A stretch of 51,679 bases of DNA from Flammeovirgaceae bacterium (GTDB lineage: Bacteria; Bacteroidota; Bacteroidia; Cytophagales; Cyclobacteriaceae), in NCBI GenBank assembly GCA_027487845.1, contig JAIYCV010000032.1, forward strand, positions 1 through 51,679, written 5' to 3'. The notes beneath the pieces were generated by a model, which saw only the letters and a program-made list of their open reading frames with translations, was not told the origin of the DNA and did not search any database. Shown piece by piece: positions 1 through 9,114 of the stretch. The number at the start of each line of letters is the position of its first letter. Positions within the stretch are counted from its first letter, which is position 1. The position numbers and the translations under genes were made by a program.

Positions 1-11
1 AAACACGCTGG

Positions 12-48
12 AAATAAAAAAGCCAGTCACATTTTTATGTAACTGGCT
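12..48 (-). terminator. Intrinsic terminator after tRNA-Thr
   Basis: Read on the minus strand, a hairpin with outer arms AGCCAGT and ACTGGCT (48-42 and 27-21) and an inner ACAT/ATGT extension is followed directly by a run of T residues at 20-12. It sits just downstream of the tRNA-Thr gene and fits a rho-independent terminator for that transcript. Confidence 0.75.
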
Positions 49-58
49 GATTATCAAG

Positions 59-131
<73 letters not shown>

Positions 132-150
132 CTTTTTTAAAATTGAGTTG

Positions 151-180
151 CAAAAATAGGGGAAGAAGTTGGTTTTACAA
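151..180 (-). promoter_or_regulatory. Promoter of tRNA-Thr
   Basis: On the minus strand TTG (180-178), a 19-base spacer and TATTTTTG (158-151) match the Bacteroidetes primary-sigma consensus TTTG-N19-TAnnTTTG. The predicted transcription start is near 145, about 14 bases before the mature tRNA 5' end. Confidence 0.6.
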
Positions 181-185
181 GTGTT

Positions 186-2039
186 TTAAGAAACAGTATT
201 CAACAATTTTAGCTGCGATTTCAATTGAATTAGATGATCATTTGCTTCACTGAGTTTTTTTGAAAACTCCTCCTTGTATTTATCGGCATTTTTAGATCTA
301 CCAAAAAACTCCAAATTATTTCTTAAAACAGCTATATCGTTTTCTACACCTTGTATCTGCCTCTTAATCGCCTGCTCCTTCTGTAGCAATTTTCTTTCTC
401 CTTGAGGGTCGCCTTTTAAGTTGTTTAGCTGTACCTCCAACATTACCTTTTCCCTATTTTCGATATTGCCAAGCGAAGATAAAAATTTGGTTACCGCCTC
501 ATTAAACCTGTTTCTGATGGAGTTGATAGATGATTTTGGAACAAAGCCAACCGCATTAAATTCGGTTTGTAAACTTTTTAGTTGATCAATCGAATCTGAT
601 TTAGATTCTATTAGATTTTCCAGCGTTTCGCAGATATGTTGCTTTCTCTGCAAGTTCTGTTCTTGCTCTTTATCTTGTTTTTCAAACTGTTCTCTACGCT
701 GCCCAAAAAAATGATCGCAGGCCTTTTTAAACTCTTGATAAACGCTTTCGCGGAATTTCTCTGGAACAGGTCCGATTTCCTTCCATTGCCGCTGGAGTTC
801 CTTTAAGCTATTTGCTGTTTTCTCCCAATCTAAACCCTCTTTTAATTCGTCCGCTTTTTGTACGAGTTCACGCTTTAGTTTAAGATTGGCTTCCCTTTCA
901 GTATCTAATCGCTTAAAGAAAGAATTTTTATTGTTGAAGAAAGACTTGAAGGCTAACCAAAATCTTTTGTTTACCTCTTTCATCTTCAGCCGAGGCACGG
1001 GCCCCACTGATTCCCATCTCTTCTGTACTTCAATAATCTGTTGCGTCTTACTATTCCATTCTTTTATCTTATCAGATTGGAAGGGAGCTAGCGTTTCTAG
1101 TTCTTCAACCAGTTTCAACTTCAACGTTAAGTTAACTTGAAGTTCTTCATTTACTTTCTTTAAATGTTCATCTCTTTTTTCATAAAGTGCATCCGAAGCC
1201 GCTTTGAAGCGCCCCCACAACGCTTCCTTTTCTTCTCGCGGTACCGCGCCTATGTGCTTAAACTCATTGTGTAACTCATTCAGCTCTTTGATTGCCTCCG
1301 ATATCTTTTCTACCGCCAACAACCGCTCAGCGCGTACACAGCATTCAATTTTTAGTGCAAGATTTTTCTTTCTATCCAGCTCCTTCAATTCAAAATAAAT
1401 ACTTCTATTGTCATAAAAGCGATCTATCAAAGCAGTGTAGTTCGCCCACAACGTTTTAATATGCGCGGGTGCTACTTGGCCGCTGTTCTTCCAAGCTGTT
1501 TGTAATTCCTTAAATTGATGAAAGCTATTCTCAGAATCCTCCACTTCAGTTAATGACCTTAACTTCTCTAAAATATCTAACTTCTTTTTTAAGTTATCCG
1601 CTTTCTGTTCTTCTTGATTTTTAAAAAACAACTGCTTTTTATCACGCAGTGCTTTGTACGTAATGTCGAAATCGTGATCAAGTTCATCCGTCTTAAACTC
1701 GAAATCTTCTTCCACACCGTTATCAGCCTTAAATCTAAGGAGTGCTTCGCTACGTTCTCTTTCTCTTATCACATCAAGCGAAGATTTAATCTCTCGCAGT
1801 ATCGAATCTACATTCTTAAAGTCATTTCTTGTAAGCAGTTCCTTGGCTTTTTCTACTAACTCGTGTTTCGATAAGGCCGCGAAATCTACCTGTATCAATT
1901 CAGATGTATTATCTAACTCCTCCTCATGAGAAGCAACAAATTCATCTTCTTCAGCCAATTTTATACCTAACTGAGCCGTCTCTAAAGTCGGCTTTTCCAA
2001 CTCCACCTGCAATTCCTTTTCGTTTTCCATGCAATTCAA
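186..2039 (-). CDS. DUF349 repeat protein
   Basis: This 617-residue, highly charged, helical protein carries about five DUF349-type repeats with a period near 75-80 residues. Each has a conserved tryptophan followed by a G-x-VP turn and a helix of the form RF-x-x-A-x-x-x-FF (near residues 205, 265, 345, 420 and 498). There is no signal peptide or membrane segment, so it should be cytoplasmic. DUF349 proteins are widespread in bacteria and their molecular role is not settled; coiled-coil scaffolding is only an inference. The N-terminal 60 residues are acidic and low in complexity. It is 37 bases downstream of the yqgE-like gene on the same strand, so the two may share a transcript. Confidence 0.9.
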   Translation of the reverse strand: MNCMENEKELQVELEKPTLETAQLGIKLAEEDEFVASHEEELDNTSELIQVDFAALSKHELVEKAKELLTRNDFKNVDSILREIKSSLDVIRERERSEALLRFKADNGVEEDFEFKTDELDHDFDITYKALRDKKQLFFKNQEEQKADNLKKKLDILEKLRSLTEVEDSENSFHQFKELQTAWKNSGQVAPAHIKTLWANYTALIDRFYDNRSIYFELKELDRKKNLALKIECCVRAERLLAVEKISEAIKELNELHNEFKHIGAVPREEKEALWGRFKAASDALYEKRDEHLKKVNEELQVNLTLKLKLVEELETLAPFQSDKIKEWNSKTQQIIEVQKRWESVGPVPRLKMKEVNKRFWLAFKSFFNNKNSFFKRLDTEREANLKLKRELVQKADELKEGLDWEKTANSLKELQRQWKEIGPVPEKFRESVYQEFKKACDHFFGQRREQFEKQDKEQEQNLQRKQHICETLENLIESKSDSIDQLKSLQTEFNAVGFVPKSSINSIRNRFNEAVTKFLSSLGNIENREKVMLEVQLNNLKGDPQGERKLLQKEQAIKRQIQGVENDIAVLRNNLEFFGRSKNADKYKEEFSKKLSEANDHLIQLKSQLKLLNTVS

Positions 2040-2076
2040 ATCAACTGTAAGCGGTAAAAGTACTAAAATGATTTAA

Positions 2077-2652
2077 TTAATTTAATCTTGGGTCAATAGG
2101 GTAATTGGAATAAACGGAAAATCGTCCGCCCATCAATTGAAGAGCTTTTCTCCACATTTTGGAAGAATCGGTCTCAAACAAAAGCTCATCATCCACCCGA
2201 TCACTTATAATCCACGAATCAATTGCCAGTTCTTCATCCAGTTGCCCCGCAGCCCATCCGCTATAGCCCAAAAATAGTTTTATATCTTCCGGCAATAATT
2301 GCTTGGATTCCAATAAAAATAAGAGCCTTTCAAAATCGCCACCCCAGTAAATCCCATCCCCAATTTCTGTTGCCCCCTCCAGCGACTCGTATCGATGGAT
2401 AAAATGAAGCGTATCTTGTTCCACTGGGCCACCTATAAAAACGGGGAGGTCGAAACTGTTTATTCCTTCCAATAATTCGCTTACCGCGGAATTTGATGGC
2501 TTATTCAATATAAAACCCACCGAACCTTCCTCATTATGCTCGCAGATAAGAACAATAGACCTCTCAAAGTTCGGATCGGGTAAATGAGGTTCAGAGACCA
2601 ATATGCGACCCTTTTTTGGCAACAGCTTCGTTTTATAATTAAAGAATTCCAT
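2077..2652 (-). CDS. YqgE/AlgH family protein (UPF0301)
   Basis: The protein has the family's opening pattern: a short lead, then G-R-I-L-V-S-E and a P-DPNFERS-x-V-L-I-C-E-H core, followed by GSVGFILNKPS and the FIGGPV motif near the middle. Length (about 191 residues from this start) matches UPF0301. The reading frame stays open 12 codons further up to 2688, but the ATG at 2652 is chosen because it places the family's N terminus correctly and the upstream residues (FCYCLFKNHQK) are unlike it. The biochemical function of the family is unknown; AlgH in Pseudomonas was linked to alginate regulation, which should not be transferred here. It is divergent from pdxH. Confidence 0.88.
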   Translation of the reverse strand: MEFFNYKTKLLPKKGRILVSEPHLPDPNFERSIVLICEHNEEGSVGFILNKPSNSAVSELLEGINSFDLPVFIGGPVEQDTLHFIHRYESLEGATEIGDGIYWGGDFERLLFLLESKQLLPEDIKLFLGYSGWAAGQLDEELAIDSWIISDRVDDELLFETDSSKMWRKALQLMGGRFSVYSNYPIDPRLN

Positions 2653-2772
2653 TTTTTGGTGATTTTTGAACAAGCAATAACAAAACAAAGTTTACTATTG
2701 TATAGGAAGGCTAAATAAGCAATTGCGTTCGAATAATTACACTCTTTCTAATTTAATTTAACTGTTACATAG

Positions 2773-3414
2773 ATGACAAAACTTAGCGACATCCGGAAGA
2801 ATTACACAAAAAGCGAATTACTAATTGAAAACGTAGATCAAGACCCGATCAAACAGTTTGATCAGTGGTTTAATGAGGCAATTGAAAGCCAGGTACCTGA
2901 ACCCAATGCCATGACATTATCAACCATAAACGTGGCTGGGCGTCCCACTTCGCGCGTTGTTTTACTCAAAGGCATCGAACAAAACAAATTTCTATTTTTT
3001 ACGAACTATCAAAGCAGTAAGGGAAAGGAATTGGAACAAAACCCTGCGTGCGCGCTCAATTTCTTTTGGCCTGAACTGGAGCGCCAGGTGAGGATAGAAG
3101 GGATTGCAGAGCGTATAGAAGAGAACGCCTCGACAGCGTATTTTAACAGTCGCCCAAGAGGAAGCCAAATCGGAGCATGGGCATCGCCCCAAAGCAGCGT
3201 TATAAAAGATAGAGAAACACTGGAAAAACGTGTGGCCGAGCTGGAAGAAAAATATAAGGATGCAGAAGTTTTGCCCAAGCCAAATCAATGGGGCGGATTT
3301 GCAGTCGAAGCATTCCAAATTGAATTTTGGCAAGGAAGATCAAACCGCCTGCACGATCGACTTGTTTACATACTTCATGATGGTGCTTGGCAAATTAGCC
3401 GGCTGGCACCGTAG
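2773..3414 (+). CDS. pdxH: Pyridoxamine 5'-phosphate oxidase
   Basis: PdxH is an FMN enzyme that oxidises pyridoxine or pyridoxamine 5'-phosphate to pyridoxal 5'-phosphate, the last step of vitamin B6 synthesis and salvage. At 213 residues it has the family's usual length. The FMN-binding segment SRVVLLKG and the following FFTNYQSSKG, the active-site block RPRGSQIGAWASPQSS, and the C-terminal WQGRSNRLHDR with a final RLAP are all seen. The start ATG follows a long AT-rich leader with no clear Shine-Dalgarno site. Its stop lies 13 bases from the convergent T9SS protein gene. Confidence 0.97.
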   Translation: MTKLSDIRKNYTKSELLIENVDQDPIKQFDQWFNEAIESQVPEPNAMTLSTINVAGRPTSRVVLLKGIEQNKFLFFTNYQSSKGKELEQNPACALNFFWPELERQVRIEGIAERIEENASTAYFNSRPRGSQIGAWASPQSSVIKDRETLEKRVAELEEKYKDAEVLPKPNQWGGFAVEAFQIEFWQGRSNRLHDRLVYILHDGAWQISRLAP

Positions 3415-3427
3415 GTATCAGAGAAAC

Positions 3428-6196
3428 CTACTCCTTCACAAATTTGACCGCTTTTAGCTCTTTGCCAGCCTGCACCTTTACAAGGTAAATACCCTGCGAG
3501 AAGTCAGCAACATAAAAATGAACCGAATTTTCAGATGATGCTTGGGAGGCAAGCTGCTGCCCTCTGATCGAATATATCTTTACTTCTTTGGCGATTCCAT
3601 CATCACCCAACGCGATGGTAAGCCAATCTGTAACAGGATTCGGATAAACGTCTATGAAAGCAGTTGCCTCTTCAGTACCTGTAACTACCAAGGGCTGGTC
3701 GGTAGAGAACTCGCTGAAGCAACCACTCACAGTAACCTGTACTGTGTATGTGCCGCTTTGAGTGGGCGAATACGTTTGTGTGGTAGCTCCAAAAATGGCA
3801 GTGCCGTTTAAAAACCATTGGTTGCCAATTGCTACGCTAGAAGTAAGAATTGGCGTTGATTTGTCAGTATTGGATACGGTCACAGTGGCCTTTGCGGGAT
3901 TGATACAAAATGTTTGGCTTACGGAAGTAGCTGCATTGTAGTTTTCATTGCCCGCTTGCGTAGCAGTAATGGTAACACTTCCTGCGCCAACAATCGATAC
4001 TGAACCATTGGCTAGGATAATATTGGTTGATGTAGTGGTGTAAACAACTGGTAGCAAAGAGCTTGCGGTTGCAGTCAATGTAAATGCCGGTGCGTTCGTT
4101 GCTACGGCCGGCAGAGCAGCAAAAGTGATTGTTTGATTGGCTTTTGCAACAGTAAGCACTTGTTGACTAGCAGCAGCCTTATAAGTATCATCCCCAGCTT
4201 GGCTTGCGGTAATTGTGGTTGTGCCTGGCTTTAAAATGGTAACTGTATTGCCTACAACGGGGGCAACCGTTGGATCCGAGCTTGTGTAGGTAACTGGTAG
4301 ACCCGATGAAGATGTTGAAGATAAATTGAAGGGTGCCTCACCAAAAGTTTTAGAAAGAAGTGGATTAAAAGTAATTACTTGAGCAGTTTTAAATTCCTCC
4401 AATGGCTTTGACCAAACGCCATTTCCTGCTGTTGCGGCAAATAAGTTATCGCCACTTATCCCAAAAGAAATAATGACGGCACTTCTTGGTAAAGTATCGC
4501 TTACATCTGTCCAGGAGAGGCCATTGTTAGTTGTGAGAAACACTCTTCCTAAAAAAGTACCTGCGAATATGTTATTACCGCTGGCAAACAAGCAATTGAC
4601 AAAATCGTTAGCATTGAGGCCAGTGTTGGCGGATGTCCAGCTAATTCCATTGTTGGTACTGAGAAATACTCTACCGTTGATACTAGCAAACAGAGAGGTG
4701 TTGTTGACTAACAAGGTGGGAATATCATTTGTTGAAGGAAGTCCTGCGCTCACAGAAGACCAACTTGAACCATTATTAGTAGAAAGAAAAATCCCCCCTG
4801 CAGTCGCTGCAAAAATGTTGTTTCCGCTCAATGCCAATGACAAAATGATGTTGCTGGTTAGACCAGTGTTTACTGTCGTCCAGTTTTTGCCATTGTCGTT
4901 AGAAACGGAGACTCCTCCTCCCCAAGTTCCCGCAAAAAGGCTGCTGCCGCTGACCACGAGGGATCGAATTTCGCGATTATTCAAATTGGTACTCACGTCC
5001 CTCCAAGTTGTTCCATTATCATTCGACATAAAGACCCCACCGCTACTAAAAGTTCCTGCAAATAGATTATCGCCAATTACCGCAAGACAAGAAACAACAA
5101 TATTTTTTGGGCCTGCGCTCAATGCCGACCAACTTACACCATTGTTGGTAGAAAGAAACACACCATTGCCAGTTCCACAAAACAAGTTATTTCCACTCAC
5201 CACGAACGATCTAGCGTTGGTGTGGATAAGACCCGTGTTAACAGCCGTCCAGCTATCGCCATTATTGGAGGAGACGAACACTCCTACCTCAGTTCCTGCA
5301 AACAACTTACCGTCTTTTGCAACAAAGCAAGTAGAAACGGGATTGACTGGATTTGTGGAAATGTTCAGGGTTGTCCAACTTGCGCCATTATCATTGGAGC
5401 GAAGGATACTTCTAGAATATCCACCGAAAATACTATTTCCGTTTGTGCCTAATGATCCTGCACGAATTCCTGAATCGACCCAAGTTGTTCCATTGTTATT
5501 GGACTTAAAAACTGGTCCACCTTCGGTTATGTAAATGGTATCACCAATTGCAATAAGCGATGTAAAATAAGTATTTGCTGGTAAGCCAGTGTTGACGGAC
5601 GTCCATGCCGTGCCATTATCAGTTGATAAAAAAATTCCTATATCTTGAAGCGACACAAATAAGTTACCCCCTACCGCCTCAAGGCCTTGCACTGCTGTGC
5701 TAGGGAGGCCTGTGTTAATGCTTTTCCAGCTTGCGCCATTGTCAGTGGAAAGGAAGGCTCCTTCAAAAGTACCTGCATACAAATTATTACCGCTTACTGA
5801 AAGTGCAGAAACAAATAAAAATGTTGTGGTGGTAAGCCCATTATTTACCGCAGCCCAGCTGTCTCCGTTGTTGGTGGACAAAAAGACACCTCTATCTGTG
5901 CCTGCGAACAGATTGCTACCCTTTACCGCAAGGCAACGAATATTGGTAGTGGTAATTCCTGTATTAATAGGTGTCCAAGTTGCACCATCGTTGGTAGATC
6001 TGTAAGCACCCCTTGGGGTAGCCGTGAATAAATTTGTGCCCGACACGGTAATGTCAATGATAGCTCCTCCATACAACCCATTATTCCTCTCCACCCACTG
6101 TGCACTCATATTGAAGTGGCAAGTCAAAAGGACGATAGTCGTAAAAAGACTTTTTAAATGGCTGGCTGGAAGAAGTGTTTTCATACATTTTTTCAT
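3428..6196 (-). CDS. Secreted BNR-repeat protein with MBG domains and T9SS type A sorting domain
   Basis: A 922-residue exported protein. The N terminus is a signal peptide ending near MSAQW. Residues about 40-605 hold 13 repeats of about 43 residues, each with an FLSTNNG-x-SW Asp-box core and the VNTGL tail, which should form beta-propeller blades. Two MBG-like beta domains follow (about 620-790; TITFAAL, SQAGDDTY and TQAGNENYNA signatures), then an Ig-like segment. The last 80 residues are a T9SS sorting domain (VYPNPVTD, FSQGIYLVKV, final FVKE). It is therefore expected to cross the outer membrane through T9SS. Ligand or enzyme activity cannot be told. ATG at 6184 is an alternative start that fits the upstream promoter slightly better. 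Confidence 0.9.
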   Translation of the reverse strand: MKKCMKTLLPASHLKSLFTTIVLLTCHFNMSAQWVERNNGLYGGAIIDITVSGTNLFTATPRGAYRSTNDGATWTPINTGITTTNIRCLAVKGSNLFAGTDRGVFLSTNNGDSWAAVNNGLTTTTFLFVSALSVSGNNLYAGTFEGAFLSTDNGASWKSINTGLPSTAVQGLEAVGGNLFVSLQDIGIFLSTDNGTAWTSVNTGLPANTYFTSLIAIGDTIYITEGGPVFKSNNNGTTWVDSGIRAGSLGTNGNSIFGGYSRSILRSNDNGASWTTLNISTNPVNPVSTCFVAKDGKLFAGTEVGVFVSSNNGDSWTAVNTGLIHTNARSFVVSGNNLFCGTGNGVFLSTNNGVSWSALSAGPKNIVVSCLAVIGDNLFAGTFSSGGVFMSNDNGTTWRDVSTNLNNREIRSLVVSGSSLFAGTWGGGVSVSNDNGKNWTTVNTGLTSNIILSLALSGNNIFAATAGGIFLSTNNGSSWSSVSAGLPSTNDIPTLLVNNTSLFASINGRVFLSTNNGISWTSANTGLNANDFVNCLFASGNNIFAGTFLGRVFLTTNNGLSWTDVSDTLPRSAVIISFGISGDNLFAATAGNGVWSKPLEEFKTAQVITFNPLLSKTFGEAPFNLSSTSSSGLPVTYTSSDPTVAPVVGNTVTILKPGTTTITASQAGDDTYKAAASQQVLTVAKANQTITFAALPAVATNAPAFTLTATASSLLPVVYTTTSTNIILANGSVSIVGAGSVTITATQAGNENYNAATSVSQTFCINPAKATVTVSNTDKSTPILTSSVAIGNQWFLNGTAIFGATTQTYSPTQSGTYTVQVTVSGCFSEFSTDQPLVVTGTEEATAFIDVYPNPVTDWLTIALGDDGIAKEVKIYSIRGQQLASQASSENSVHFYVADFSQGIYLVKVQAGKELKAVKFVKE

Positions 6197-6203
6197 TTGA
6201 AAC

Positions 6204-6234
6204 CAAAGCTATCATCAAATGGTAAAGTTTCAAA
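6204..6234 (-). promoter_or_regulatory. Promoter of the T9SS BNR protein
   Basis: On the minus strand TTTG (6234-6231), exactly 19 bases, then TAGCTTTG (6211-6204): a full match to the Bacteroidetes consensus. The transcription start would be near 6199, giving a leader of only about 15 bases to the ATG at 6184. Confidence 0.65.
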
Positions 6235-6321
6235 ATTGCTGCGAACCTTTGGTCGGTTATTCCATTTGGGAATTAAGAATTGATAAATCTATGGCTGTAC
6301 GGCAAAAGAATTCTAATTTGC

Positions 6322-7041
6322 CTAAAACACATCAAATAAACTCTTTACTCCCACTGTTTTACGCACGGTAAAACCTTCGCCATATTGAGTTCCTATAACG
6401 CTTCCAAACTCAATCGCCCTGGCTTCTACAAGTTTCATAAACAAGGGACTCGAAATATGAGTTTCCGGCTCTTTGCTGGCGGGGTCGTAAAACTGGGTTT
6501 TGTAGGCGCGTATGGCTTCCATTTTTTTTTGCCATGTACCAGATACATCTACTATAAAATCGGGCTTCAGCGAAAGCGTCTGAATAAAATGATAAAGTGC
6601 CTTTGGCCGCCAGGGAAGTTGCGCATTGCCCTGCTCGTTCGTTGTCTCTATTTTGGCCAATCCTGCATAAAAGCAAGATTCAAATATTAACTCGGATGCT
6701 CTTCCGTGATCGGGATGGCGATCATAAATGGCATTGCCCAAAACAATTTCTGGCCGATATTTTCGAATGGCCGTAATGACTTTCTTTTGATGAGCAGAAT
6801 CGTTTGTAAAAAAACCATCCGCCAATCCCAGATTTTCCCTTATCGAAACTCCTAAAATGCTGCTTGCATCCTCCGCCTCTTGTTTTCGCGTATCGGCTGT
6901 TCCCCTTGTACCTAGTTCGCCCCTTGTTAAATCAACAATTCCTACTTTATGACCAAGCGCTATATGGTTGAGAATTGTGCCTGCGCAACTCAGCTCAGCA
7001 TCATCGGGGTGCGCAGCAACTACAAGAATATCTAATTTCAT
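6322..7041 (-). CDS. bshB1: Bacillithiol biosynthesis deacetylase BshB1
   Basis: BshB1 is a zinc-dependent LmbE/PIG-L family enzyme that removes the acetyl group from N-acetylglucosaminyl-malate, the second step of bacillithiol synthesis. The metal site AHPDDAE lies at residues about 9-15 and the second motif DRHPDHGRA in the middle; the stretch DLTRGELGTRGT is typical of this subfamily. From ATG 7041 the protein is 239 residues, normal for BshB1; the longer open frame to 7107 only reads through the end of trxB. Its start codon overlaps the trxB stop as ATGA (7041-7038), so translation is probably coupled. Residue positions are by eye; the subfamily assignment is strong. Confidence 0.93.
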   Translation of the reverse strand: MKLDILVVAAHPDDAELSCAGTILNHIALGHKVGIVDLTRGELGTRGTADTRKQEAEDASSILGVSIRENLGLADGFFTNDSAHQKKVITAIRKYRPEIVLGNAIYDRHPDHGRASELIFESCFYAGLAKIETTNEQGNAQLPWRPKALYHFIQTLSLKPDFIVDVSGTWQKKMEAIRAYKTQFYDPASKEPETHISSPLFMKLVEARAIEFGSVIGTQYGEGFTVRKTVGVKSLFDVF

Positions 7042-7994
7042 AGTAAGCTGACGTGTTCGGCTTCTTTGGCAACTAAAAACTTCTCGGCATCCAATGCTCC
7101 CATACAACCGGTACCGGCAGCAGTAATTGCTTGCCTGTAAACTCTATCAGCAACGTCACCCACAGCATAAACACCCTCGATATTTGTTTTGGTGGTACCG
7201 GGTTTCACAACTAAATATTCTGCTTCGTCCATTTCCAAAATGCCTTTAAATATTTCGGTATTGGGCTTATGGCCAATGGCCAGAAAGAACCCGGAAATTG
7301 AAATTGTTTCCTTTTCTTTTGTTATTGTATTGAAAAGTCTTGCCCCCGTTACCTCATTTTCATCACCTAGTATTTCTTCCGTTTCCGAATTCCAATGGAT
7401 TTGAATTTTAGGGTTATTTATTACCCTCTCCTGCATAATCTTAGAGGCGCGCATTTGATCTCTTCTCACTATTAAATGAACTTTTGGGCAAAGGTTTGCC
7501 AAGTAAGATGCTTCCTCTGCCGCAGAATCTCCCGCTCCTACCACAGCAACTTCTTTACCTCTATAAAAAAAGCCATCGCAAACGGCACAAGCAGAAACCC
7601 CGCGGTTCGCATATTTTTCCTCAGAGGGAAGTCCTAAATATTTTGCCGTAGCACCCGTTGCTATTATTACCGATTCTGCCACCACGTCAAGTTTTTCATC
7701 TACCTTCAAGGTAAAAGGATAGTTATTGAAATCCACCGCAGTGACCATTCCGTAATTGATCTTAGTGCCAAAACGCTCCGCTTGTTTTTGTAAGTCCATC
7801 ATCATCTGAGGGCCATTTACACCATCGGGATAGCCTGGGAAATTTTCCACATCATTTGTGGTAGTGAGTTGACCACCCGGCTGGCCACCTGTGTAAAGAA
7901 TGGGTTTTAGCCCTGCCCTGGCGGCATAAATTGCAGCTGTGTAACCTGCGGGACCCGACCCGATAATGACTACTTTATTGCTTTCTATTTTCAT
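7038..7994 (-). CDS. trxB: Thioredoxin-disulfide reductase
   Basis: A 318-residue FAD/NADPH flavoprotein that reduces thioredoxin in the cytoplasm. The FAD-binding GSGPAGYTAA is at about 12-21, the redox pair CAVC at about 136-139, the NADPH-binding VVGAGDSAAEEA at about 155-166, and the C-terminal FAD motif GVYAVGDVAD is present. The CxxC pair separates it from YpdA/Bdr-type bacilliredoxin reductases, which lack it. It is the first gene of a two-gene unit with bshB1, linking two thiol-redox functions. Its leader carries a repeated element (7995-8115) described separately. Confidence 0.96.
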   Translation of the reverse strand: MKIESNKVVIIGSGPAGYTAAIYAARAGLKPILYTGGQPGGQLTTTNDVENFPGYPDGVNGPQMMMDLQKQAERFGTKINYGMVTAVDFNNYPFTLKVDEKLDVVAESVIIATGATAKYLGLPSEEKYANRGVSACAVCDGFFYRGKEVAVVGAGDSAAEEASYLANLCPKVHLIVRRDQMRASKIMQERVINNPKIQIHWNSETEEILGDENEVTGARLFNTITKEKETISISGFFLAIGHKPNTEIFKGILEMDEAEYLVVKPGTTKTNIEGVYAVGDVADRVYRQAITAAGTGCMGALDAEKFLVAKEAEHVSLL

Positions 7995-8115
7995 CTGTTA
8001 ATAATTTTTTCTAGTTGCCACATTGCCTGCCCCGCTGCAAGCGGGGGAATCGCTGAGACTATCATGCTGTTGGGTGTAGAGTACCTTAATAGCGATTTCA
8101 TAATTTTATAACGCA
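7995..8115. repeat. Intergenic repeat, copy 1 (trxB leader)
   Basis: This stretch between rpoD and trxB shares most of its sequence with 24519-24620. On the minus strand both contain GAAATCGC, a nearly identical 54-base core (five differences), GTGGCAACTA and AATTATTAACA, ending at an ATGAAA that here is the trxB start. The core ends pair: AATCGCT and AGCGATT (8048-8054 and 8091-8097). Copy 1 alone has about 20 extra bases forming a GC hairpin, CCCCGC-TGCAA-GCGGGG (8030-8046). No known family was recognised. Confidence 0.8.
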
Positions 8116-8123
8116 GTCAAGAT

Positions 8124-8154
8124 AAAAAAAGGTCTTTAGAAAACTAAAGACCTT
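8124..8154 (-). terminator. Intrinsic terminator of rpoD
   Basis: On the minus strand AAGGTCTTTAG, a TTTT loop and CTAAAGACCTT form a perfect stem, directly followed by a T tract (8130-8124). It begins 22 bases after the rpoD stop codon and separates rpoD from trxB. Confidence 0.9.
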
Positions 8155-8176
8155 TACTAAATTCTGCTAAATTGTC

Positions 8177-9040
8177 TTAGCCAAGATATGGCTTCAGTGC
8201 TTTACTTCGTGAGGTATGTCTTAACCTTCTGATTGCCTTTTCCTTAATTTGTCTAACACGTTCGCGCGTCAAATTAAATTTTTCACCAATTTCTTCGAGT
8301 GTCATGGCGTGTTCACCATTCAACCCAAAATAAAGTGTGATTACGTCCGATTCGCGTTGCGTAAGCGTTGACAATGCACGTTGAACTTCTCTTCTCAATG
8401 AATCGGTCATCAACCCAGAGTCCGGCTTTTCTTCACTATCGTTTTCAAGTACATCCAATAAACTATTCTCTTCTCCTTGAACGAAAGGGGCATCCATGGA
8501 CACGTGGCGACCAGAAATCTTCATCGTATCAACCACTTCGGCAGTAGTTACTTGAAGTACTTCTGCCAATTCTTCTGGCGAAGGCTCGCGCTCATATTTT
8601 TGCTCTAATTCTGAGAAGGTTTTTGAAATCTTATTCAATGATCCTACTCTATTCAATGGCAACCGTACAATTCTTGACTGTTCTGCAAGGGCCTGCAAGA
8701 TTGACTGGCGAATCCACCAAACTGCGTAAGAAATAAATTTAAATCCTCTCGTTTCATCAAAACGTTGGGCTGCCTTTATCAAGCCTAAATTGCCCTCATT
8801 AATCAAATCACCCAGCGACAAACCTTGATTTTGGTACTGTTTAGCAACTGAAACCACAAATCGCAAGTTTGCTTTTGTCAGCTTCTCTAACGCAATCTGA
8901 TCGCCTTCCTTAATTCGCTTCGCTAACTCGACCTCTTCATCTGGTGTCAACAAATCCACCTTACCAATCTCTTGAAGGTACTTATCAAGCGATTGGCTTT
9001 CTCGGTTGGTAATTTGCTTGCTTATCTTAAGTTGTCTCAT
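8177..9040 (-). CDS. rpoD: RNA polymerase primary sigma factor RpoD
   Basis: A 287-residue group 1/2 sigma-70 factor of the short Bacteroidetes type, with no region 1.1. Region 1.2 starts near residue 18 ([18 protein letters not shown]), region 2 has the core-binding and -10 segment ([37 protein letters not shown]), region 3 follows, and region 4 ends with the helix-turn-helix [20 protein letters not shown]. The protein should recognise the TTG-N19-TAnnTTTG promoters seen throughout this window, including its own. It is transcribed alone between pnp and a strong terminator. Confidence 0.97.
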   Translation of the reverse strand: MRQLKISKQITNRESQSLDKYLQEIGKVDLLTPDEEVELAKRIKEGDQIALEKLTKANLRFVVSVAKQYQNQGLSLGDLINEGNLGLIKAAQRFDETRGFKFISYAVWWIRQSILQALAEQSRIVRLPLNRVGSLNKISKTFSELEQKYEREPSPEELAEVLQVTTAEVVDTMKISGRHVSMDAPFVQGEENSLLDVLENDSEEKPDSGLMTDSLRREVQRALSTLTQRESDVITLYFGLNGEHAMTLEEIGEKFNLTRERVRQIKEKAIRRLRHTSRSKALKPYLG

Positions 9041-9081
9041 CTATTTTTCTGTATTAAACTTCATTAAAACACGTAAAACCG

Positions 9082-9114
9082 AAAATTTAGTTCCATAAAT
9101 GGTTGGCCACAAAA
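9082..9114 (-). promoter_or_regulatory. Promoter of rpoD
   Basis: Minus-strand TTTTG (9114-9110), 20 bases, TAAATTTT (9089-9082): seven of eight positions of TAnnTTTG. The -33 element abuts the pnp stop codon. The predicted start is near 9077, about 37 bases before the rpoD ATG. Confidence 0.5.

Noticed and set aside
4473..5534. 353-codon open frame on the plus strand inside the BNR protein gene
   Set aside because: It is antisense to the repeat region; the repeating DNA keeps the opposite frame open and its product repeats LTTNDLA/VPANKLLPL-like strings without any recognisable fold.
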